A stretch of 64,000 nt of DNA, from contig JAWKYW010000006.1 in NCBI GenBank assembly GCA_041396245.1, positions 62,001-126,000 on the forward strand, written 5' to 3'. The notes beneath the pieces were generated by a model that made no database searches, was not told where the DNA came from, and saw only the letters and a program-made list of their open reading frames with translations. This document shows, in pieces, positions 7,424 to 15,586 of the stretch. This DNA is from Desulfobacillus sp041396245 (GTDB lineage: Bacteria > Pseudomonadota > Gammaproteobacteria > Burkholderiales > Rhodocyclaceae). Position 1 is the first letter of the stretch. The number at the start of each line of letters is the position of its first letter. A program made the position numbers and the translations under genes.

Positions 7424-9502
7424 TCAGGCCGTGGCCAGTTCCGCCTTGCGGCCGGCGGCGGGCAACGCGGGCAGGGCGCCGCGCAGGTCGAGCTGCGGGT
7501 CGTGCGACTGGCACAGGGCGGCGGCGTCGGCGATCCACTGATCGATCTCGGCGAAGACCTGCTTCGCCTCGGTCTCGACTGCCTCGGCCAGGTCCGCCAG
7601 CGCTGCGGCGATCCCGCCAAGCCGTTCGCCCAGCGTTTCCGCAAAAGTCAGTCCCTGCAGCACGGCGGCGATGTCGGCCAGCTCCTTCGCCTTGCCGCCG
7701 CCGAGGAAGCCGGTCAGCCCTTCGCCGACCAGCTTGAGCTGCGCTTCGGCGCAGGCCGCCGCGTCCTCAAGCTTGCGTTGAAACACGAACGCCTCGCGGT
7801 AGGCGCGCTCGTGCGCGGCATCAAAGAAGGCGCGGCCGATGGCCACATCGGTGGCCGAGGCGCACTCGCCGCCGCCCAAAGAGACGACGCGAAAATCCGC
7901 CGCATCGCCATGGTCGCGCGCGAGCCTGGCCAGCTCGAAGCGCGAGACCTGGGTCAGGTCGGCGAGCAGCGACTGGAAACGCTCGGCGCCCTGGCGCTGC
8001 GCCCAGCCGAAGAAACGCTCGCCCTCGACGCGCTCCTCGTCGTAGGCTTTCTGCACGCGCTGGATCGCCTGCTCGATGCGGGCAGACGGAATCGACGGCC
8101 CCTTCAGGGCGATCGAGCCGCAGGCGCTGGTGCCGTCGCCGCCGAAATACATCTGGTAATGCGGGATCAGCTTGCCGTGCTGGCGCTTGCCCTCGCCATA
8201 GATGCCGATGTCGCCCGACTCCGGCTGGGCGCAGCCGTTGTGGCAACCCGAGACGCGGATGCGCAGGTCGTGCCGGCCGCCGGAGAGCTTGGGCGCGACG
8301 TGCATCGAGGTGGTGATGCCGAGGCGGCAGGTCGAGGCGCCGGGGCAGGCGACGACGTTGTCGCCGGCCTGCGGCGTCTTCAGCCCAAGCCCGGCCAGAC
8401 GCGCGGTCAGGGCCGAGATTTGCGCTGCAGGCACGTTGAGGACGATCAGGTTCTGGTCTTGGGTGGTGCGCACGTCGTCGAGGCCCAGTTCGCCGAGCAG
8501 CGCGGCGAGACCGGCGAGTTGCGCCGAAGTAAGCTGGCCGAGCGGCGCGGCGATCGGCACTACATGCAGGCCGGCCTGCTTCTGGGCGAAGAAGACGCGC
8601 GGCGCGCCGGGGCCGGGCACCGGACCGCGCGTAGCGGCGCGCCATTCGCCCTGCGGCGCCGGCTTGCCGGCGAGTGCCGCACGGGTGCGGATGAACTCCT
8701 CGTTGAAACGCTCGACGAAGCCCTGTTCGCCGAAGCGGTCGACCAGGAACTTGATGCGCGACTTGGCGCGCTTGGTGCGATCCGAGTACTTGTTGTGCAG
8801 CGTGATGACGGCCTCCATCGCCGGAAGCAGATCCTGCTCCTCGATGAACTCGGCGACGGTGATGGCCTCGTGCGGCTTGTGGCCGAGGCCGCCGCCGGCG
8901 AGCACGGTGAAGCCCTGCCTTTCGCCGCGGCGCGTGGCGATCAGCGCCAGGTCGTGGATCAGGCCCTGGGCGCAGTCGGCCTCGCAGCCGGAGAAGCTGA
9001 CCTTGAACTTGCGCGGCATCTGCTGGTTGAGCGGGTTGCGCAGGAAGTGCGCGACGGCGCCGTCGAGGTGTGTCGTCACGTCGGTGTGCTCGCGCGGGCA
9101 GACGCCTGCGAGCGGGCAGGTCGTGATGTTGCGGATGGTGTTACCGCAGGCCTCGCGCGTCGTCACGCCGTCCTCGGCCAGCCGGCGCAGCACGGCGCCG
9201 GTCTCGGCCAGCGGCACATGGTGCAGCTGGATGTCCTGCCGCGTCGTGATGTGCACCACCTGTTGCGGCGCATGTTTTTCGGCGACCTCGGCGATGGCCG
9301 CCAGCCGGGCCGGGTCGAGGCGGCCGCCGGGCAGCTTGATGCGCACCATGTTCACGCCCTCCTGACGCTGGCCGTACACGCCCTGCTGCAGGCGCAGGGC
9401 GGTGAAGCGCTCGGCGTCGAGCTCCAGGTCGAGGTAGCGGGCGAGCGCCTCCTCGTAGTGGGCGATCTCAGAGACGTCGGCGAGGTTGTCGAGTTGGGCC
9501 AT
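7424..9502 (-). CDS. cysI: Sulfite reductase hemoprotein with long C-terminal extension
   Basis: A 692-residue siroheme/4Fe-4S reductase that makes sulfide from sulfite. The two ferredoxin-like repeats and the cluster/siroheme ligands Cys386, Cys392 (CPGASTC) and Cys420, Cys424 (SGCHNGC) are intact. The Arg/Lys-rich substrate site includes TTRQDIQLHH. No cysJ flavoprotein is encoded nearby, so ferredoxin is the probable donor. Residues about 530-692 are an alanine-rich helical extension beyond the usual end of the fold (including SLGGGECASATD), which I cannot assign. An assimilatory nitrite reductase is the alternative, but the operon with cysHDN argues for sulfite. A bipartite repeat copy lies inside the extension (7644-7667). 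Confidence 0.9.
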   Translation of the reverse strand: MAQLDNLADVSEIAHYEEALARYLDLELDAERFTALRLQQGVYGQRQEGVNMVRIKLPGGRLDPARLAAIAEVAEKHAPQQVVHITTRQDIQLHHVPLAETGAVLRRLAEDGVTTREACGNTIRNITTCPLAGVCPREHTDVTTHLDGAVAHFLRNPLNQQMPRKFKVSFSGCEADCAQGLIHDLALIATRRGERQGFTVLAGGGLGHKPHEAITVAEFIEEQDLLPAMEAVITLHNKYSDRTKRAKSRIKFLVDRFGEQGFVERFNEEFIRTRAALAGKPAPQGEWRAATRGPVPGPGAPRVFFAQKQAGLHVVPIAAPLGQLTSAQLAGLAALLGELGLDDVRTTQDQNLIVLNVPAAQISALTARLAGLGLKTPQAGDNVVACPGASTCRLGITTSMHVAPKLSGGRHDLRIRVSGCHNGCAQPESGDIGIYGEGKRQHGKLIPHYQMYFGGDGTSACGSIALKGPSIPSARIEQAIQRVQKAYDEERVEGERFFGWAQRQGAERFQSLLADLTQVSRFELARLARDHGDAADFRVVSLGGGECASATDVAIGRAFFDAAHERAYREAFVFQRKLEDAAACAEAQLKLVGEGLTGFLGGGKAKELADIAAVLQGLTFAETLGERLGGIAAALADLAEAVETEAKQVFAEIDQWIADAAALCQSHDPQLDLRGALPALPAAGRKAELATA
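7644..7667 (+). repeat. Bipartite motif copy, exact
   Basis: AAAGTCAG, 10 bp, ACGGCG: 14 of 14 fixed positions match. It lies antisense inside the 3' part of cysI. See the finding on the dispersed 24-bp motif. Confidence 0.8.
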
Positions 9503-9518
9503 GGCGTTTCCTTTCGAT

Positions 9519-9600
9519 GTAGGTCGGCCTTCAGGCCGATAGCGGCGGTCGATGTCCCACAGGGATTTCCTTCGGTCATCGGGCTGAAGCCCGACCTACG
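9519..9600. repeat. REP-type palindrome pair (TAGGTCGGGCTTCAGCCCGA family)
   Basis: Two inverted arms, GTAGGTCGGCCTTCAGGCCGA at the left and its GGGCTGAAGCCCGACCTAC counterpart at the right, flank a spacer. The spacer (9554-9580) contains, in inverse orientation, the same 27-bp unit with core GGAAATCCC-GTGGGAC found at 39593-39619 and 63833-63859. It lies between cysI and the exporter gene and could form a long hairpin in the transcript. Confidence 0.85.
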
Positions 9601-9612
9601 AAACCGGTGAGA

Positions 9613-10386
9613 TTAGAAAACAAGCTTTCCTCCGATGAGAACGAGCAGCGCGGCGAGCCCCGAGCGCAGCCAGCGCTCCGGCACCTTTACCGCGAAGTGG
9701 CTGCCGAGCCAGATGCCGGGCAGGGAGCCGAGCAGCAGCGCGCCGAGCAGGCTCCAGTCGATGTTGCCGAGCAGCCAGTGGCCGAGGCCGGCGACGAGCG
9801 TCAGCGGCACGGCGTGGGCGAGGTCGGAGCCGACGATGCGCACCGCCGGCAGGGTCGGGTAGAGGAACAGCAGCGCCGTGGCGCCGAGTGCGCCGGCGCC
9901 GACCGAGGAGAGCGAAACCAGCACGCCGAGCAGCACGCCGACGGCGACGGTGGCCGGACCGATGCGGCGCGAGTGCCAGGCGTCGGAGAGATGCGCCAGG
10001 GCGAAGCGCTGCACGCGGCCCCTGAAGACGAGGGCTGCGGCGGTGAGGAGCAGGGCCACCCCGAGCGCGCCGGAAATCAGGTGCGAGAAGACGGCGCGGT
10101 CCACGTCGAAATGCCAGATCGCGGCCAGCGTCAGCGCAGCGGCCGGCAGGCTGCCGGCGGCCAGCCGCCCGGTGACGCGCCAGTCCACCGTGCGGTGGGC
10201 GGCATGCACCGCCGTGCCGCCGGCCTTGGTCAGTGCCGCGTAGAGCAGGTCGGTGCCGACCGCCGTGGCCGGGTGCACGCCGAACAGCAACACCAGCAGC
10301 GGCGTCATCAGCGCGCCGCCGCCGACGCCGGTCAGGCCGACGATGGCGCCGATTGCGAAGCCGGAAAGGGTATAGGCCGCATCCAT
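9613..10386 (-). CDS. Sulfite exporter TauE/SafE family membrane protein
   Basis: A 257-residue integral membrane protein with about seven to eight hydrophobic helices in two similar halves. The repeated family motif is visible as GLTGVGGGALMTPLL near residue 17 and SLSSVGAGALGATAL near residue 160. Family members export or import sulfite, sulfonates or other organic anions. The gene lies upstream of cysI in the same orientation and diverges from cysB, so sulfite or sulfate/thiosulfate movement is likely, but the exact substrate and direction are inferred. Confidence 0.85.
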   Translation of the reverse strand: MDAAYTLSGFAIGAIVGLTGVGGGALMTPLLVLLFGVHPATAVGTDLLYAALTKAGGTAVHAAHRTVDWRVTGRLAAGSLPAAALTLAAIWHFDVDRAVFSHLISGALGVALLLTAAALVFRGRVQRFALAHLSDAWHSRRIGPATVAVGVLLGVLVSLSSVGAGALGATALLFLYPTLPAVRIVGSDLAHAVPLTLVAGLGHWLLGNIDWSLLGALLLGSLPGIWLGSHFAVKVPERWLRSGLAALLVLIGGKLVF

Positions 10387-10472
10387 GGTGGGACGAATGG
10401 TATCGGCGGCCTATAGAATTGAAAAATACTTTGATGTTAGTATTTAATAACCAATGGCTATATAGGATCCCC
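10387..10472. promoter_or_regulatory. Divergent promoter region of cysB and the TSUP/cys operon
   Basis: An 86-bp AT-rich gap between divergent genes. It contains the inverted repeat AAATAC (10424-10429) and GTATTT (10440-10445) separated by 10 bp, a reasonable LysR-type box for CysB. The -10 and -35 hexamers cannot be fixed with confidence. Autoregulation of cysB and activation of the sulfate genes from here is inference from gene order. Confidence 0.5.
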
Positions 10473-11417
10473 ATGAACCTCCAGCAACTGCGCTATGTAT
10501 TCGAGGTTGCCCGCAGCGGCCTAAACGTCTCCGAGGCCGCCGCCGCCCTGCACACTTCGCAGCCGGGGGTGTCGAAGCAGATCCGGCTGCTGGAGGAGGA
10601 GCTCGGCGTCGACGTCTTCGTGCGCCAGGGCAAGCGCCTCACCGCCGTCACCGATCCCGGCCGGGAAGTGCTGAAGATCGCCGAACGCATGCTGTGCGAC
10701 CTCGACAATCTGCGCAGCGTAGGCAAGGAATTCGGCGCGGAGGAGGTCGGCACGCTGACCATCGCCACCACCCACACCCAGGCACGCTATGTACTGCCGC
10801 CGGTCATCGGCGCGTTCATGCGGCGCCACCCCAACGTGCGCGTCAGCCTGCGCCAGGGCAGCCCGACCGAAGTGTGCGAACGGGTGCTCGCCGGCGAGGC
10901 GGATCTCGCCATCGCCACCGAGGCCATCGCCGAGCGGGACAACCTGGTCATGCTGCCCTGCTACCAGTGGAATCGCTGCGTCATCGCGCCCCCCGACCAT
11001 ACCGTCCTCAGGGCGAAACCGCTGACCCTGGAGGCGATCGCGCGCTATCCGCTGATCACCTACGACTTCGCCTTCACCGGCCGCAGCCAGATCAACAAGG
11101 CCTTCGCCGCGCGCGGGCTCACCCCGAACGTCGTCCTGACGGCCATCGACGCGGACATCATCAAGACTTACGTAACGCTGGGGCTGGGTATCGGGCTCGT
11201 CGCCACCATGGCCTTCGATCCGAAACAGGACAAGGGCCTGCGGGCGGCGGACGCCGCCCACCTGTTCGAATCGGCGACGACGCGCATCGGCATCCGCAAG
11301 AATGCCTGGCTGCGCGGTTACGCCTACGGCTTCATCGAACTCTTCGCGCCGCACCTGACGCGGAAGATGGTCATGGCGGCGCTGGCGGGCGTTGAGGGGA
11401 GCGATCCCGGGCTTTAG
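10473..11417 (+). CDS. cysB: LysR-type regulator CysB
   Basis: A 314-residue LysR-family activator of sulfur assimilation that senses O-acetylserine or N-acetylserine and is counteracted by sulfate or thiosulfate. The N-terminal winged helix-turn-helix shows MNLQQLRYVFEVAR and TSQPGVSKQIRLLEEELG, followed by a periplasmic-binding-protein-like domain with TTHTQARYVLPPVI and TYDFAFTGRSQI, characteristic of CysB/Cbl. The ATG at 10473 gives the canonical start; the frame runs upstream through non-coding sequence. It is divergent from the cys operon it probably controls. Its stop overlaps the convergent NYN gene by 4 bp. Confidence 0.92.
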   Translation: MNLQQLRYVFEVARSGLNVSEAAAALHTSQPGVSKQIRLLEEELGVDVFVRQGKRLTAVTDPGREVLKIAERMLCDLDNLRSVGKEFGAEEVGTLTIATTHTQARYVLPPVIGAFMRRHPNVRVSLRQGSPTEVCERVLAGEADLAIATEAIAERDNLVMLPCYQWNRCVIAPPDHTVLRAKPLTLEAIARYPLITYDFAFTGRSQINKAFAARGLTPNVVLTAIDADIIKTYVTLGLGIGLVATMAFDPKQDKGLRAADAAHLFESATTRIGIRKNAWLRGYAYGFIELFAPHLTRKMVMAALAGVEGSDPGL

Positions 11418-12244
11418 GTTGCCACCACGCGCACGATGTAGCCTCCTGACTTCTCGTCGCGCTCCAGGGCGAGCAGTTTGCGCTTGCCGGCTTCCTCCAG
11501 CAGGTCGCTGAAGGACTTGAAGCCGTAGTAGGACTCGCTGAAGCCGGGCTTGCGGCGCTTGAGGGCCTGCTTCACCATCGAGCCCCAGATCGGTTCGCCG
11601 GCGCCGCGTTCGGCGATCAGCGCCTCGATGGTTTCCAGGGCGAGGTCGAGCGCTTCCTGCTTGCGGCCCTCTTCCTCTGCCGGCACCTTGTTCTCCGGCT
11701 TCTGTGCGCCCTTGGCGGCGGCCGGCCTGGCGGTGCGCTTCCTCGCCGTGCGCTGCTTGGTTTCCTCCTCGCGCACCAGGTCGTCGTAGTAGATGAACTC
11801 GTCGCAGTTGGCCATGAGCAGGTCGGAGGTCGACTTCTTCACGCCGACGCCGATCACCAGCTTGTTGTTCTCGCGCAGCTTGGAGACCAGCGGCGAGAAG
11901 TCGGAGTCGCCGCTGATGATGACGAAGGTGTCGACGTGCGCCTTGGTGTAGCAGAGGTCGAGGGCGTCGACCACCATGCGGATGTCGGCGGAGTTCTTGC
12001 CGGACTGGCGCACGTGCGGGATCTCGATCAGCTCGAAGGCGGCCTCGTGCATCGGCGCCTTGAAGTCCTTGTAGCGCGCCCAGTCGCAGTAGGCCTTCTT
12101 GACGACGATGCTGCCCTTCAGCAGCAGGCGCTCGAGCACCTTGCGGATGTCGAACTGGGCGTACTTGGCCTCCTGCACGCCGAGGGCGACGTTTTCGAAG
12201 TCGCAGAACAGCGCCATGTTTTTCGTTTCGGATTGTGCTGCCAT
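11414..12244 (-). CDS. NYN domain (LabA-like) protein with C-terminal LOTUS/OST-HTH domain
   Basis: A 276-residue protein. The N-terminal NYN/PIN-like nuclease fold (about 10-155) keeps the acidic metal-binding positions: FCDFENVA, NSADIRMVVDALD and SGDSDFSPLVSKL. A charged, low-complexity linker (160-205) follows. The C-terminus (about 205-276, GEPIWGSMVKQALKRRKPGF and YYGFKSFSDLLEEAG) matches the OST-HTH/LOTUS RNA-binding module. Such proteins are predicted RNases or RNA-binding regulators; targets are unknown. It stands alone, convergent with cysB (4-bp overlap) and followed upstream by a REP pair. Confidence 0.85.
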   Translation of the reverse strand: MAAQSETKNMALFCDFENVALGVQEAKYAQFDIRKVLERLLLKGSIVVKKAYCDWARYKDFKAPMHEAAFELIEIPHVRQSGKNSADIRMVVDALDLCYTKAHVDTFVIISGDSDFSPLVSKLRENNKLVIGVGVKKSTSDLLMANCDEFIYYDDLVREEETKQRTARKRTARPAAAKGAQKPENKVPAEEEGRKQEALDLALETIEALIAERGAGEPIWGSMVKQALKRRKPGFSESYYGFKSFSDLLEEAGKRKLLALERDEKSGGYIVRVVAT

Positions 12245-12262
12245 GTTGTCCGTCGCTCCCTG

Positions 12263-12321
12263 GTAGGTCGGGCTTCAGCCCGACAATGACGCCGATGATG
12301 TCGGGCTGAAGCCCGACCTAC
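12263..12321. repeat. REP-type palindrome pair
   Basis: Inverted arms GTAGGTCGGGCTTCAGCCC and GGGCTGAAGCCCGACCTAC with a 15-bp spacer, between the NYN gene start and the gltL stop. Same family as at 9519, 24929, 33977, 39574, 57636 and 60146. Confidence 0.85.
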
Positions 12322-12333
12322 GATGCCCAAGTG

Positions 12334-13068
12334 TCAATGGTGAAGGATCTTGGAAAGGAACTGCTGCGCGCGCTCGGAGCGCGGGCTGCCGAAAAAGGCT
12401 TCCTTCTTGTCGTCCTCGACGATTCTACCTTGGTCCATGAAGACGACGCGGTGCGCGACCTTGCGGGCGAAGCCCATCTCGTGCGTCACCACCATCATGG
12501 TCATGCCCTCCTGCGCCAGCTCGACCATGACGTCGAGCACCTCGTTGATCATCTCCGGGTCGAGCGCCGAGGTCGGCTCGTCGAAGAGCATGCAGATCGG
12601 GTCCATGGAGAGGGCGCGGGCGATGGCGACGCGCTGCTGCTGGCCGCCGGAGAGCTGGCCGGGGAATTTGTCGGCCTGGGAACGCAGGCCGACGCGGTCG
12701 AGCAGCTTGAGGCCGCGCTCGCGGGCTTCGTCCTTGCCGCGGCCGAGTACCTTGACCTGGGCGATGGAGAGGTTCTCGGCGATCGACATGTGCGGGAACA
12801 GCTCGAAGTGCTGGAATACCATGCCGACGCGGGCGCGCAGCTTGGGCAGGTCGGTCTTTGGGTCGCCGACGGAAATGCCGTTGATGATTACCTCGCCCTG
12901 CTGGAACGGCTCCAGGCCGTTGACGCACTTGATCAGCGTGGATTTGCCCGAGCCGGAAGGGCCGCAGACGACGATGACCTCGCCCTTCTCGACCTGGGTG
13001 GAGCATTCGGCCAGCACCTGGAAGGCGCCGTACCATTTGCTGACGTTCTTCATCTCGATCATGGGCAT
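12334..13068 (-). CDS. gltL: Glutamate/aspartate ABC transporter ATP-binding protein
   Basis: A 244-residue ATPase of a polar amino acid importer. Walker A GPSGSGKSTLIKCVNGLE, the Q-loop in VGMVFQHFELFPHM, the signature LSGGQQQRVAIARAL and Walker B MLFDEPTSALDPE are intact. It is the last gene of gltI-gltJ-gltK-gltL. Two in-frame ATGs (13068 and 13062) precede the conserved IEMKNVSKWYG start; I take the outer one. The longer upstream frame lies inside gltK and is not coding here. Confidence 0.92.
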   Translation of the reverse strand: MPMIEMKNVSKWYGAFQVLAECSTQVEKGEVIVVCGPSGSGKSTLIKCVNGLEPFQQGEVIINGISVGDPKTDLPKLRARVGMVFQHFELFPHMSIAENLSIAQVKVLGRGKDEARERGLKLLDRVGLRSQADKFPGQLSGGQQQRVAIARALSMDPICMLFDEPTSALDPEMINEVLDVMVELAQEGMTMMVVTHEMGFARKVAHRVVFMDQGRIVEDDKKEAFFGSPRSERAQQFLSKILHH

Positions 13069-13081
13069 GGTGGCGTTCCGG

Positions 13082-13753
13082 CTAACGGATAATTGCGATG
13101 CGCTGTTGCAGCTTGCGCACCAGCATGGAGAGACTGAAGCTGATGATGAAGTAAAGCACGGCGGCGACCAGGTAGGTCTCCACCGGGCGGTTGAAGTTCT
13201 TGCCGGCGATCTCGAAGCCCTTGAGCAGATCATAGGCGCCGATGGCATACACCAGCGAGGTGTCCTGGAACAGGATGATGGTCTGCGTCAGCAGCACCGG
13301 CAGCATGTTGCGGAAGGCCTGCGGCAGCACGACAAGGCGCATGGTCTGGCCGTAGCGCATGCCCAGGGCGTAGCCGGCGGCGACCTGGCCCCTGGCAACG
13401 CTCTGGATGCCGGCGCGCATGATTTCGGAGTAGTAGGCCGCCTCGAACAGGGTGAAAGTGATGATGGCCGACATCTCGGCGCCGAGCGGGCGGCCGATCA
13501 GCAGGGGGATCAGGAGAAAGAACCAGAGGATCACCATCACCAGCGGGACGCTGCGCATGGTATTGACGTAGCCGGCCGCCGGCAGGACCAGCCAGGGCCT
13601 GCCCGAAAGGCGCATCAAGGCCAGCAGCGTACCAAGGACGATGCCGCCGAGCATGGCGATGAAGGTCAATTGCAGCGAGAAGACGAGACCCTTCAGGACA
13701 TAGCCCGAGACGACCTCGGGCGTGAGGAAGGCGAAATCGAGGTCCAGCATCAT
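13082..13753 (-). CDS. gltK: Glutamate/aspartate ABC transporter permease GltK
   Basis: A 223-residue inner-membrane permease with about five transmembrane helices and the EAA-loop typical of His/Glu/Gln permeases (EAAYYSEIMRAGIQSVARGQ). It follows gltJ with an ATGA start/stop overlap, after the purine-rich GGGGGCGGGAC. With GltJ it forms the heteromeric channel energised by GltL. Confidence 0.9.
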   Translation of the reverse strand: MMLDLDFAFLTPEVVSGYVLKGLVFSLQLTFIAMLGGIVLGTLLALMRLSGRPWLVLPAAGYVNTMRSVPLVMVILWFFLLIPLLIGRPLGAEMSAIITFTLFEAAYYSEIMRAGIQSVARGQVAAGYALGMRYGQTMRLVVLPQAFRNMLPVLLTQTIILFQDTSLVYAIGAYDLLKGFEIAGKNFNRPVETYLVAAVLYFIISFSLSMLVRKLQQRIAIIR

Positions 13754-14490
13754 GTCCCGCCCCCGATCATGCCGGGCACGCGCACGCGCTGCTCGACGAA
13801 ATGCAGCACGCGGTTGATGGCGAAGGCGGTGATGAAATACAGGCCGGTGACGGCGAGGTAGATCTCGACGCCGCGCGAGGTTTCCTCCTGCGCCTGCAGG
13901 GCGAACAGGGTCAGCTCGGAAATGCTGACGGCGAAGGCCACCGAGGAGTTCTTGACGATGTTCATCGATTCGCTGGTGAGCGGCGGGATGACGATGCGGA
14001 AGGCCATCGGCAGCAGCACGTAGCGGTAGGTCTGCGGCAGGGTGAAGCCCATCGCCAGCCCGGCCATGCGCTGCCCGCCCGCGAGCGACTGGATGCCGGC
14101 CCTTACCTGTTCGGAAATGCGTGCCGACGTGAACAGGCCCAGGCCGAGCACCACCAGGATGAAGCTGGGCACCTCGCGCAGGGGCGGGATCAGCGCCGGC
14201 ACGACGTGGTACCAGAGGAAGATCTGCACCAGCAGGGGGATGTTGCGGAACAATTCGGTCCAGGCGTTGCCGAGCAGCACCCATCCGCGATGCGGCGTGG
14301 TGCGCAGGATGCCCATGATCGCGCCGAGCACCAGCGCCACCAGCAGCGCCAGCAGCGACACCGAAATCGTCCAGCCCCAGGCCGAGAGCAGCCAGTCGAG
14401 GTAGGTGATGTCGCCGCCGCTGCCGAAGCAGCGCGGCACGATCTCGCCGTCGAGGGTGTCCCTGCAGAAGACCTGCCAGTCCCAGCTCAT
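13750..14490 (-). CDS. gltJ: Glutamate/aspartate ABC transporter permease GltJ
   Basis: A 246-residue inner-membrane permease. The N-terminal SWDWQVFCRD and GGDITYLDWLLSAWGWT are typical of GltJ, and the EAA-loop is SEQVRAGIQSLAGGQRMAGL. About five membrane helices are apparent. It lies 123 bp downstream of gltI, with an inverted repeat in the gap that could adjust binding-protein versus permease levels, and overlaps gltK by 4 bp. Confidence 0.9.
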   Translation of the reverse strand: MSWDWQVFCRDTLDGEIVPRCFGSGGDITYLDWLLSAWGWTISVSLLALLVALVLGAIMGILRTTPHRGWVLLGNAWTELFRNIPLLVQIFLWYHVVPALIPPLREVPSFILVVLGLGLFTSARISEQVRAGIQSLAGGQRMAGLAMGFTLPQTYRYVLLPMAFRIVIPPLTSESMNIVKNSSVAFAVSISELTLFALQAQEETSRGVEIYLAVTGLYFITAFAINRVLHFVEQRVRVPGMIGGGT

Positions 14491-14531
14491 CGCGACGAGC
14501 GATTCAGAAACCTACTTTGAACCACGGCGGG

Positions 14532-14587
14532 CACGGCGACACGGCGAAAGCGATCAATAGAAGATTTCTTCACGCCGCGTCGCCGTG
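14532..14587. repeat. Inverted repeat between gltI and gltJ
   Basis: CACGGCGACACGGCG (14532-14546) and CGCCGCGTCGCCGTG (14573-14587) pair over 14 of 15 positions around a 26-bp AT-rich loop. In the leftward transcript this is a stable stem-loop just after gltI, a common place for an mRNA-stabilising or partial-termination structure. Confidence 0.6.
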
Positions 14588-14613
14588 ATCGCCTTGGTGA
14601 ATTGCCTTTCGTC

Positions 14614-15525
14614 TTACTTCTTCGCGTAGTCTTCCATCGGCTTGTCGTTGGGGCTGGCCCAGGCCGCCTTCGTCGCTTCCGAGGCCGGCAGGCCGATGCG
14701 CGTGTTGGCCGGCGGGATCGGCTGCATGAACCACTTGTCGTAGATCTTCGCCATCTCGCCCGACTTCATCAGCGCCTTGAGGCTGTCGTCGACCGCCTTC
14801 TTGAAGGCCGGGTCGTCCTTGCGCAGCATGATGGCGATCGGTTCGACCGAGAGCACCTCGCCGACGATCCGGAAGTCGGCCGGCTTCTTGGCCTTGGCGA
14901 TGTTGCCGGCGAGGATCTGGCCGTCCATGACGAAGGCGTCGGCGCGGCCGGATGCGAGCAGCAGGAAGCTGTCGGCGTGGTCCTTGCCGTAGACCTCCTT
15001 GAAGTTCACGCCGGCGGCGCGCTCGTGGCGGCGCAGGTGCTGCACCGAGGTGGTGCCGGTGGTGGTGGCGACGTTCTTGCCGTTCAACTGGGCGATCGAG
15101 GTGATGCCGGAGCTGGCCTTGACGGCGATGCGCACCTCCTCGACGTAGGTGGTGGCGGCGAAGGCGACGTCCTTCTGGCGGGCGGCGTTGTTGGTGGTCG
15201 AGCCGCATTCGATGTCGACCGTGCCGTTCTGCACCAGCGGGATGCGGTTCTGCGAGGTGACCGGCTGGTACTTGACGTCCAGTTTCGCCAGGCCGAGCTG
15301 CTTCTGCACGTCGGCCAGCGCACGCTGGCACAATTCGACGTGGAAGCCGGCGAACCTGCCGTTGCCGGTGGTAAAGGACAGGCCGCCGGAGGATTCGCGC
15401 ACGCCCATGGTGACGGCGCCGCTGTCCTTGATCTTCTTCAGGGTGCCGTCGAGGGCGAGGGCCGGGACGGCGGCGAGCAGTCCGGCGGACAAAGTCAGGG
15501 CCTGCAGCACGGCGATGCGTTTCAT
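14614..15525 (-). CDS. gltI: Glutamate/aspartate periplasmic binding protein
   Basis: A 303-residue solute-binding protein (family 3). A signal peptide of about 25 residues ends at AVPALA. The family segments GVRESSGGLSFTTGN, VDIECGSTTNNAARQKDVAF and TTGTTSVQHLRRHE are seen. It delivers acidic amino acids to GltJKL. It is the first gene of the operon and is separated from the permeases by a stem-loop. A bipartite repeat copy (15491-15514) overlaps the signal-peptide codons. Confidence 0.93.
   Translation of the reverse strand: MKRIAVLQALTLSAGLLAAVPALALDGTLKKIKDSGAVTMGVRESSGGLSFTTGNGRFAGFHVELCQRALADVQKQLGLAKLDVKYQPVTSQNRIPLVQNGTVDIECGSTTNNAARQKDVAFAATTYVEEVRIAVKASSGITSIAQLNGKNVATTTGTTSVQHLRRHERAAGVNFKEVYGKDHADSFLLLASGRADAFVMDGQILAGNIAKAKKPADFRIVGEVLSVEPIAIMLRKDDPAFKKAVDDSLKALMKSGEMAKIYDKWFMQPIPPANTRIGLPASEATKAAWASPNDKPMEDYAKK
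15491..15514 (+). repeat. Bipartite motif copy, exact
   Basis: AAAGTCAG, 10 bp, ACGGCG (14 of 14), antisense within the gltI signal-peptide codons. Confidence 0.75.
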
Positions 15526-15586
15526 TGGGGGCTCCTCAAAAGGTTGTCCTTGGAGCGCCTATTCTATGCCGGCACAAATTCCTTGT

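Noticed and set aside
7502..9610. Long open frame antisense to cysI (about 700 codons)
   Set aside because: Its residue composition is that of a GC-rich shadow, with no domain; cysI on the other strand is fully supported. The same holds for long antisense frames across fadE (18331-20649), the FadN-like gene and the copper ATPase.
11450..11473. A CTGACTT sequence in the NYN gene as another bipartite motif copy
   Set aside because: The second half at the right distance matches only about three of six positions, so it is probably chance.
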